The notes under the pieces: generated by a model
What the model was told of the DNA's origin: nothing
The model's input: the letters and a program-made list of their open reading frames with translations, nothing else
Databases searched by the model: none
Source: Actinomadura barringtoniae
GTDB taxonomy: Bacteria; Actinomycetota; Actinomycetes; Streptosporangiales; Streptosporangiaceae
Direction of reading: 5' to 3'
Assembly: GCF_017573505.1 (NCBI RefSeq)
Contig: NZ_JAGEOJ010000015.1
Span: forward strand, 186,001-250,000
DNA: 64,000 nucleotides
In this document: positions 57,715-64,000 of the stretch, piece by piece
Position numbering within the stretch: position 1 is the stretch's first letter
How the letters are laid out: each line of letters opens with the position of its first letter
Translations under genes and position numbers: made by a program

Positions 57715-59454
57715 GGTGCCGACGATGGGGAGGTTGAGGGCGCCGGGGGCGTTGGCCGGGACGACCGGGTTCTTGGGCGCCACGGCGGACAGACGCTGGT
57801 AGGCCTCACCGGGGGCCGGGCGCGCGTCCACCTCGCCCTTGTTGGGCCAGAACGACATGGCGCGTTCGGCCTGCGCGGTGATGGTGAGCGACGGGTTCAC
57901 GCCGAGGTTGGCCGACACCGCCGAGCCGTCCACGATGTGCAGGCCGGGGTGGCCGTACACGCGGTGGTAGGGGTCGATGACGCCGGTCTCCGGGGAGTCG
58001 CCGATCACGCAGCCGCCCAGGAAGTGCGCGGTCATCGGGATGTCGAACAGGTCGCCCCAGGAGCCGCCCGCGATGCCGCCGACCTCCTCGGCCAGCATCC
58101 GGGACGCCTCGTGGCCGTCGGGGATCCAGGTCGGGTTGGGCTCGCCGTGGCCCTCGCCCGCGCGCACGTCCCAGCCGAACGAGCCGCGCTTGGGCTTGAG
58201 GGTGATCGAGTTGTCGCGGGTCTGCATGACCAGCGCGATGACGGTGCGCTCGGACCAGGTCCGCACGTCGAAGAGCTGCGCGAGGTCCTGCGGGCGGCGG
58301 GCCACCTCGCGCAGGAACTTCAGGATGCGCGGCTTGTGGCGTTCACCGGGGCCGTCGCCGTCGATGAGCAGCGTCTGCAGGCCCGCCATCAGGTTGGAGC
58401 CCTTGCCGTAGCGGACCGGCTCGATGTGGGTGTCGGGCGTCGGGTGGAACGACGAGGTGATCGCCACGCCCTTGGAGTAGTCCGGGCCGGGCACGCCGTT
58501 CTTGCGCCCGGCGCCGAGGATCGCCTCGGAGTTGGTGCGGGTGAGTGCGCCGAGGCGGTCGGAGACGCGCGGCAGCAGGCCGGTCTTCTTGAGCTTGTGC
58601 AGGAGCTTCTGCGTGCCGTACGTCCCGGCGGCGAAGACGACCTGGGAGGTGGTGAAGGTCTTGCGGTTGCGGCCGAACGAGCCGGTCCGCACGATCTCCA
58701 CCTCGTACCCGCCGCCCGCGAGCGGCGTCACGCGCGTGACCCGGCTGAGCGGCATCACGCGGGCGCCGGCCTTCTCGGCCAGGTAGAGGTAGTTCTCGGT
58801 GAGCATGTTCTTGGCGCCGTGGCGGCAGCCGACCATGCACTCGCCGCACTCGGTGCAGCCGCGGCGCTTCGGCCCGGCGCCGCCGAAGTACGGGTCGTCG
58901 CTCTCCACGCCGGGGCCCGCGCCGAAGTGCACGCCGACCGGGGTCATGACGAACGTCTCGCCCTTGCCCATCCGGTCGGCGACCTTCTTGATCTCGCGGT
59001 CGGCGTCGGTCATCGTCGGGTTCCGCACGACGCCGAGCATCCGCTTGGCCTGGTCGTAGTAGGGCGCCAGCTCGTTCTGCCAGTCGGTGATGTGCGCCCA
59101 CTGCCGGTCGGCGAAGAACGGCGCGGGCGGCACGTACAGCGTGTTGGCGTAGTTGAGCGAGCCGCCGCCGACGCCGGCGCCCGCGAGCACCATCACGCGG
59201 CTGGACTTGGCGCCCCTGATCAGGTGGATGCGCTGCATGCCGGTGAGCCCGAGGCCGGGCGCCCAGATGTAGCGCGAGAGCTTCCAGTTGGTCTTGGGCA
59301 GCTCCGGGTAGCGCGACCCGGGCTCACCGCCCTGGCCCGTGTCGAAGCGGCGGCCCGCCTCGATCACGCCGACCTTGTAGCCCTTCTCGGTCAGGCGCAG
59401 CGCCGTGACGCTGCCGCCGAAGCCCGAGCCGATGACCAGAACGTCGAAGTCCAT
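57709..59454 (-). CDS. GMC oxidoreductase, cholesterol-oxidase-like with Cys-rich insert
   Basis: A 581-aa FAD enzyme: VIGSGFGGSVTALRL at the N terminus, VLAGAGVGGGSLNYANT, the Cys-rich GCTECGECMVGCRHGAKN at about residues 195-215 (ferredoxin-like spacing CxxCxxCxxxC), and the C-terminal HFLGGCVIG with DGSAVSANLGVNPSLTITAQ. Such enzymes belong to the cholesterol oxidase/choline dehydrogenase group found with aldehyde dehydrogenases. ATG 59454 follows 14 bases after the SSADH stop, so the two are co-transcribed. Substrate unknown, probably an alcohol whose aldehyde passes to the dehydrogenase. Confidence 0.9.
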   Translation of the reverse strand: MDFDVLVIGSGFGGSVTALRLTEKGYKVGVIEAGRRFDTGQGGEPGSRYPELPKTNWKLSRYIWAPGLGLTGMQRIHLIRGAKSSRVMVLAGAGVGGGSLNYANTLYVPPAPFFADRQWAHITDWQNELAPYYDQAKRMLGVVRNPTMTDADREIKKVADRMGKGETFVMTPVGVHFGAGPGVESDDPYFGGAGPKRRGCTECGECMVGCRHGAKNMLTENYLYLAEKAGARVMPLSRVTRVTPLAGGGYEVEIVRTGSFGRNRKTFTTSQVVFAAGTYGTQKLLHKLKKTGLLPRVSDRLGALTRTNSEAILGAGRKNGVPGPDYSKGVAITSSFHPTPDTHIEPVRYGKGSNLMAGLQTLLIDGDGPGERHKPRILKFLREVARRPQDLAQLFDVRTWSERTVIALVMQTRDNSITLKPKRGSFGWDVRAGEGHGEPNPTWIPDGHEASRMLAEEVGGIAGGSWGDLFDIPMTAHFLGGCVIGDSPETGVIDPYHRVYGHPGLHIVDGSAVSANLGVNPSLTITAQAERAMSFWPNKGEVDARPAPGEAYQRLSAVAPKNPVVPANAPGALNLPIVGTT

Positions 59455-59468
59455 CCGCAACAGCCCTA

Positions 59469-61034
59469 CTACTTGATCCGCAGCTTCTTCATCATCTTGA
59501 TGCCGTTCGCCATCATGTCGGCGAACTTGTCGTAGGAGATGTTGCCGGGCGGCTCCAGGTCCATGAAGTGCTGGCTGGCGACCGTCTGCACCTCGGTGAA
59601 CTTCAGCAGGCCCTCCGAGCCGTGCCGGCGGCCGACGCCCGACTGCTTGAAGCCGCCCATCGGCGCGTCGTAGGAGGCGTAGGCGGCGCCGTAGCCGTCG
59701 TTGATGTTGACCGTTCCCGCCTGGATGCGACCGGCCAGGCGGCGGCCGCGCGCCACGTCCTTGGTCCAGATCGAGGCGTTCAGGCCGTAGGTGGTGTCGT
59801 TGGCGGTGCCGACGACCTCGTCCTCGCTGCGGAACTTGTAGATCGACACGACCGGGCCGAACGTCTCGTTCCCGCACAGGTCCATGTCGGTGGTGACGTC
59901 GGTCAGCACGGTCGGCTCGTAGAAGAGCGGGCCGACGTCGGGCCGGGCCTTGCCGCCCGCCAGGACCGTCGCGCCCTCCTTGACGGCCTGCTCGACGTGG
60001 TGGCTGACCACGTCCAGCTGGCGCGGGAAGGTCAGCGAGCCCATCTCGGCGCTGAAGTCCAGGTCGCTGCCGAGCTTCATGTTCTCGACCTGCTTCACGA
60101 ACGCGGGCACGAAGCGGTCGTAGATGTCCTCGTGGACGTACATCCGCTCGATCGAGATGCACAGCTGCCCGGCGTTGGTGAAGCAGGCGCGGACGGCGCC
60201 GCGGGCGGTGCGCTCGACGTCGGCGTCGTCCAGCACGATCATCGGGTTCTTGCCGCCGAGCTCCATCGAGTAGCTGATGAGGCGCGGCGCGACCTTCTCG
60301 GTGATCGCGCGCCCGGCGCGGGTGGAGCCGGTGAACGAGACGTAGTCGGCGTTCTCCACCAGCGGGTCGCCGATCTCGGCCGGGTCGCCGACGACGACCT
60401 GCCAGATGTCCTTGGGCAGGCCGAGCGACACCAGCAGGTCCAGCACCCACAGGCTGGACAGGCACGTCTGGGTGTCGGGCTTGTGGATCACCGCGTTCCC
60501 CGCCATCAGCGCGGGCGCGATGTCGCTGGCGCCGAGCGCGAAGGGGTAGTTCCACGGCGAGATGAGCGCGACGACGCCCTTCGGGTGGCGCAGCTCCTGC
60601 ACGCGGGTGACGCCCGGCATCATGCCCTGGCGGCGGCGCGGCTTCAGCAGCTTCTCGGCGCGGCGCGCGTAGTAGAGCGAGCAGAGCGCGACGTCCAGGA
60701 ACTCCTCCAGCGCGTGGCGCCGGGCCTTGCCGGTCTCCAGCTGGATGACGTCCAGGATCTCCTCGCGGCGGTCCACCAGGGCCTCGGACAACCGAAGGAA
60801 GGGCTTCACCCGTTCGCGAACGGGGAGGGCGGCCCACGCGCGCTGGGCCTTGTGGGCCCGCTCGTAGGCGGTGCGCACGTCGTCCGCGCTGGACACCGGC
60901 AGCTTGGCCAGCGGCTCGCCGGTGAACGGCGCGGAGATCGTCGTGGTGTCGGCGCCACCGGCCACGATGTGCGAGGTCAGCCGCTCGATCAAGGCAGTTG
61001 AGAGGGTATGCCCGGAGACCTTCGGAGATGCCAT
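59469..61034 (-). CDS. Succinate-semialdehyde dehydrogenase type aldehyde dehydrogenase
   Basis: A 521-aa ALDH: ISPWNYPFALGASDIAPAL, FTGSTRAG, the general base Glu in MELGGKNPM and catalytic Cys292 in AGQLCISIERM. The RPMGGFKQSG-like end (APMGGFKQSGVGRRHG) is typical. GabD2-type. It oxidises an aldehyde with NAD(P) and is first in an operon with the GMC oxidase; divergent TetR gene at 61391 is a likely regulator. Confidence 0.92.
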   Translation of the reverse strand: MASPKVSGHTLSTALIERLTSHIVAGGADTTTISAPFTGEPLAKLPVSSADDVRTAYERAHKAQRAWAALPVRERVKPFLRLSEALVDRREEILDVIQLETGKARRHALEEFLDVALCSLYYARRAEKLLKPRRRQGMMPGVTRVQELRHPKGVVALISPWNYPFALGASDIAPALMAGNAVIHKPDTQTCLSSLWVLDLLVSLGLPKDIWQVVVGDPAEIGDPLVENADYVSFTGSTRAGRAITEKVAPRLISYSMELGGKNPMIVLDDADVERTARGAVRACFTNAGQLCISIERMYVHEDIYDRFVPAFVKQVENMKLGSDLDFSAEMGSLTFPRQLDVVSHHVEQAVKEGATVLAGGKARPDVGPLFYEPTVLTDVTTDMDLCGNETFGPVVSIYKFRSEDEVVGTANDTTYGLNASIWTKDVARGRRLAGRIQAGTVNINDGYGAAYASYDAPMGGFKQSGVGRRHGSEGLLKFTEVQTVASQHFMDLEPPGNISYDKFADMMANGIKMMKKLRIK

Positions 61035-61390
61035 GTCAGCAGACTATGACCACCTGGCCACCCGACGCTACCCGCAGGTAACGAGGCGTTCGCGGTGATC
61101 TGGACCACATATCCAATAGCAGTCCCCCGTATTGGGCGCCCCAGCGGACCACTCCAGGCAAGAGGCTTGTCCACCCCCGGATGGACCACTCTCCGCTGAT
61201 CGAATACGGACCGTTCCAGAATGGCCGTTCTGACCGAACCTGCGGACTGACCATGACCTGTCGGTGTATTCCGGGAAGTGGAGACGAACACAGCGTGAAC
61301 CCGTCGTCGCCGAGTGGGATGTCTGCTGCCGCGCGTCCCGCCCGTCGGCCCCGGGGACCTTGTGCCGCGAGTGAGGGGAGATCCACCACC
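61035..61390. promoter_or_regulatory. Divergent control region of SSADH and tetR
   Basis: 356 bases without a gene. It contains CCAATA-N11-TATTGG (61113-61135), and GGACCAC three times (61102, 61146, 61183), twice as GGACCACTC. These are candidate sites for the TetR protein; which, if any, is used cannot be told by eye. Confidence 0.4.
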
Positions 61391-62125
61391 ATGATCGACG
61401 CCCAGAACGGACGCCGGACAGCGGAGAGCGGCAGCAAGACGCCGGACGGCCAGATACCGGCGGGCCAGGCGCCGAACGGCGGGCCCGCCGTCGGCAGGGC
61501 CACCATGAACGGCAGAAGCACCGTCGGCGGCTCCAAGGGAGGACGCCGCCAGGAGCGCCGAGAACACACGCGCAGCGCATTGCTAGGGGCGGCCCAGCAG
61601 CTCTGGGCCGAACGCGGCATCCACGGCGCGTCCCTGGACGATGTCGCCGCCGCCGCGGGGCTGACCAAGGGAGCCGTCTACTCCAACTTCGCAGGCAAGA
61701 CCGACCTGCTGCTGGCCCTGCTCGAGCGCTACACCCACGACCGCATCGGTACGGAGGTCTGCGACGAGCTCCGCGACACCGAGCGGCCCCTGGAGGAACG
61801 CTTCGAACGCGCCGGGCAGGCCTATGCCGCACGCCTGGAGACCGAGGACGCGCGCCTGCTGGCCCTGCTCCTCGTGGAGTTCTGGCTGTACGGCATGCGC
61901 GACTTCGCCGCCGGATGGCGCATCTCCGACTGGTACGCCGAACGCCGCGCGTACATAGCCCGGGGCCTCGCCGAGACCGACGACGTCTCGTCCCACGACC
62001 GCGCGACGCTCGTCATGGCGCTGGACTTCGGCCTGGCGTTCCAGCACCTCCTGGACCCCGACCGCGTCGACGCCAAGCTTTACGCCACCGGCATGCGCAT
62101 GGTCCTGGAGCACTCACTCCCCTAA
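61391..62125 (+). CDS. TetR family regulator with long N-terminal extension
   Basis: A 244-aa protein. The first 50 residues are Gly/Ser/Pro-rich and probably disordered; the HTH is at about 58-105 (HTRSALLGAAQQLWAERG, ASLDDVAAAAGLTKGAVYSNF). GAGGGGAG precedes ATG 61391. The C-terminal domain is TetR_C type. Its 3' end overlaps the convergent EamA gene by 4 bases. It likely controls the divergent aldehyde/GMC operon. Confidence 0.9.
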   Translation: MIDAQNGRRTAESGSKTPDGQIPAGQAPNGGPAVGRATMNGRSTVGGSKGGRRQERREHTRSALLGAAQQLWAERGIHGASLDDVAAAAGLTKGAVYSNFAGKTDLLLALLERYTHDRIGTEVCDELRDTERPLEERFERAGQAYAARLETEDARLLALLLVEFWLYGMRDFAAGWRISDWYAERRAYIARGLAETDDVSSHDRATLVMALDFGLAFQHLLDPDRVDAKLYATGMRMVLEHSLP

Positions 62126-63093
62126 CGGGGCGTCGCGGTCTCGCGGGCGGGCAGCGCGACCTCCTCCTGAACGTCCATGCCCGCGTCGCCGTTCTCGTCG
62201 GACCCGCCCCCGGCCGACGCGGACAGCGGCCGCCCCTGGACGTTGATCAGAACGACGCCGAGGATGCTGATGAGGCCCCCGGCGAGCTCGACGAGGCGCG
62301 GGACCTCGCCCAGCCAGACGAAGGCGACGGCCAGCGCGACCGGCGGGACCAGGTAGAGCGCGGCGGTGGAGGAGGCCATGCTGAGGCGTGCGACGGCGTA
62401 CGCCCAGACGACGAAGCCGAGCGCGGACGGCAGCAGGCCCAGATAGAGGGCCGACGCGGTCGCGGACGGCGGGGCGGTGGCGGCGGCGCGGACGGCCGAG
62501 GGCGCGAGCGGGACGAGGAAGAGCGTCCCGGTCCACATGGCGTACGAGGCGACCTCGACGCCCGTGTAGCGCTTGAGCAGCGGCTTGCTCGCGAAGTGGT
62601 AGACGCCCTGGACGATCGCCGCCGCCAGGACCACCAGCGCGCTCGCGGACAAGCGCGCGTTCCCGCCCGCGACGGCGATGACGGCCGATCCGGCCACGGC
62701 GATCGCACTGCCGGCGGCGATCCGGGCGGTCAGGCGTTCACCCAGCAGGGCCGTGGCGAGCAGAACGCTGTAGACCGGCGCCGTCGCCACCAGCAGGCTC
62801 GCCGTCCCTGCGGGCACGTGCACCTCACCCCAGTTGAGGAGCAGCTGGTAGGCGGTCATGCCCGTCAGGCCGGAGAGCGCGATGAGGGGCAGGTCCCGCG
62901 GGCGCGGCATCCGGACCCGCAGCGGTACGGCGGTGAGGGCGAGCGCCAGGGAGGCCGTTGCCAGGCGCAGGAACGACAGGCCGCCGGCTCCCAGGCCGTT
63001 CAGGCCCACGCGGATCGCGGGGAACGCGGACGCCCACAGCACGACGGTCGCGGCCAGGGCCAGGTGCGAGGTCTTCACGCCTTTCAGGCTCAC
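62122..63093 (-). CDS. EamA/DMT family transporter
   Basis: A 323-aa protein with ten membrane helices in two EamA repeats (about 10-145 and 155-290), including LWASAFPAIRVGL, TAYQLLLNWGEVHVPAG and ALYLVPPVALAVAFVWLGE. A polar acidic tail follows. Probably an exporter of a metabolite or amino acid. GTG 63093 faces the LysR gene across a 57-base gap. Confidence 0.92.
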   Translation of the reverse strand: MSLKGVKTSHLALAATVVLWASAFPAIRVGLNGLGAGGLSFLRLATASLALALTAVPLRVRMPRPRDLPLIALSGLTGMTAYQLLLNWGEVHVPAGTASLLVATAPVYSVLLATALLGERLTARIAAGSAIAVAGSAVIAVAGGNARLSASALVVLAAAIVQGVYHFASKPLLKRYTGVEVASYAMWTGTLFLVPLAPSAVRAAATAPPSATASALYLGLLPSALGFVVWAYAVARLSMASSTAALYLVPPVALAVAFVWLGEVPRLVELAGGLISILGVVLINVQGRPLSASAGGGSDENGDAGMDVQEEVALPARETATPR

Positions 63094-63150
63094 GCGTAGG
63101 ATAGGAAAGGTCTAGTTACTCTTTATTGGCTGATTGAGAAGGTCTTCTTA

Positions 63151-64000
63151 ATGTTGGACACGCGGCGGATGCGGTTGCTGCGCGAGCTCTCGGTTCACGG
63201 GACCGTGACGGCGACGGCCGAGGCGCTGCACCTCACCGGCCCGGCCGTGTCACAGCAGCTGGCCGCGCTGGAACGCGAGGCCGGGATGCCGCTGCTGGAG
63301 AAGCAGGGCCGCCGGCTGCGGCTCACGGCGGCCGGAAGCCTGCTGGTCGAGCACGCCGAGGTCATCCTGGGCGGCCTCGCCGCCGCGGAGGCCGACCTGG
63401 AGGCGCTGCGCGGCGGCGGCCGTGGCGTGGTCCGGATCGCGGCGTTCCCGTCGGCCGCTCGCGTGCTGATGCCGCGCGTCTGGCGGCGGCTGGCGAACGA
63501 CCTGGAGCTGCACCTGACCGATCGCGAGCCCGGTCCGGCCGTCGAGGCGTTGCGGCAGCGCGACGCCGATGTCGCGGTCGTGCACGCCTACAGCCTGCTC
63601 CCCCGCGAACTGCCGCCCGGATGCGAGCAGCATCGGGTGATGGACGACCCGGTCCTGCTCGCCCTTCCCGAGGGACGAGTGGAGGCGGGCGCGGTCGTGG
63701 ACCTCGGGTCGTTCGCCGAGGACGACTGGCTGATGCCCGGACCCGAGACCTCGTGCCACGAACTGACCAGGCGGGCATGCGGAGCCGCCGGATTCGTACC
63801 CCGCCCGGTCGCCGTGGCCAGCGACTTCTCCGTGCTGACCGCGCTCGTGGCGGCGGGCGCGGGCGTCGCGCTCGTGCCGGAGATGGCGTTGCCCGCGAAC
63901 GTGCAGGGAGTCGGCGTGCATCCGCTCGCCCAGCCGATCACCCGCACGATCTCCGCGTTCACCAGGGCGGGCGAGTCCCGCCAGCCGCACATCCGGAGGG
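63151..64000 (+). CDS. LysR family regulator, 3' end outside the window
   Basis: 283 codons are visible, almost the whole gene. The winged HTH (RLLRELSVHGTVTATAEALH, then LTGPAVSQQLAALEREAG) is at the N terminus, followed by the substrate-binding domain (VRIAAFPSAARVLMPRVW; LTALVAAGAGVALVPEMAL). It is divergent from the EamA exporter, the usual arrangement for LysR control of a transporter. Confidence 0.9.
   Translation, partial: MLDTRRMRLLRELSVHGTVTATAEALHLTGPAVSQQLAALEREAGMPLLEKQGRRLRLTAAGSLLVEHAEVILGGLAAAEADLEALRGGGRGVVRIAAFPSAARVLMPRVWRRLANDLELHLTDREPGPAVEALRQRDADVAVVHAYSLLPRELPPGCEQHRVMDDPVLLALPEGRVEAGAVVDLGSFAEDDWLMPGPETSCHELTRRACGAAGFVPRPVAVASDFSVLTALVAAGAGVALVPEMALPANVQGVGVHPLAQPITRTISAFTRAGESRQPHIRR

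Overview
The window is chromosomal DNA of a very GC-rich, free-living actinobacterium. High third-position GC, GTG/TTG starts, constant 4-base ATGA/GTGA gene overlaps, a CoxM/CoxG carbon-monoxide-dehydrogenase-type locus, AfsR/LuxR-type STAND regulators, an XRE-DUF397 pair and a DUF222/HNH gene together suggest Streptosporangiales (Actinomadura or a relative). That placement is inference. I saw no rRNA, tRNA, CRISPR array, transposase or prophage.

Layout. 1-2.5 kb: end of a molybdenum hydroxylase locus (coxL 3' end, coxM, coxG). 2.6-8.4 kb: a methyltransferase, a DUF488 protein followed in frame by a tiny His-rich ORF, exonuclease III, and two adjacent STAND ATPases, the second lacking its DNA-binding end. 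8.5-11.2 kb: a secreted protein, then an SDR-TetR-deazaflavin nitroreductase operon behind two 21-bp palindromes that overlap its promoter, and a small peptidoglycan-binding-domain protein. 11.3-23.9 kb: an envelope locus with decaprenyl-phosphate phosphoribosyltransferase, its PAP2 phosphatase and a GtrA protein between two large paralogous membrane proteins of GT-C appearance; opposite them is a coupled operon of a small protein, a GMC oxidoreductase, two epimerase-like SDRs and a third GT-C-like protein.

23.9-45.2 kb is the most interesting part: a nonulosonic acid (pseudaminic-acid-type) and polyol-phosphate polymer locus. All six Pse activities can be recognised (PseB, C, H, G, I, F). 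Enclosed by pseI-pseH and pseC-pseB is a module of acyl carrier protein, SDR, AMP-forming ligase, a 32-codon ORF, LuxE-type acyl-protein synthetase and LuxC-type acyl reductase, without luciferase or LuxD, followed by a KpsC/KpsS-like putative transferase and an unknown protein. A 1163-aa GT2-TagF fusion, a CDP-alcohol phosphatidyltransferase and two more glycosyltransferases follow. I infer a cell-wall glycopolymer bearing a nonulosonic acid and perhaps an unusual acyl-derived group. Several genes here carry short in-frame direct repeats close to their ends.

45.2-53.9 kb: oxyR divergent from ahpC-ahpD, guaA, a secreted M43-type metalloprotease, an ECF sigma factor with a membrane partner, an AlkD-like repair protein and an XRE-DUF397 pair. 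53.9-57.7 kb: an accessory stretch with a DUF397 remnant, a DUF222/HNH endonuclease and long low-complexity tandem repeats on both sides. 57.7-64 kb: GMC oxidoreductase and succinate-semialdehyde dehydrogenase divergent from a TetR regulator, then an EamA exporter divergent from a LysR regulator cut by the window end.
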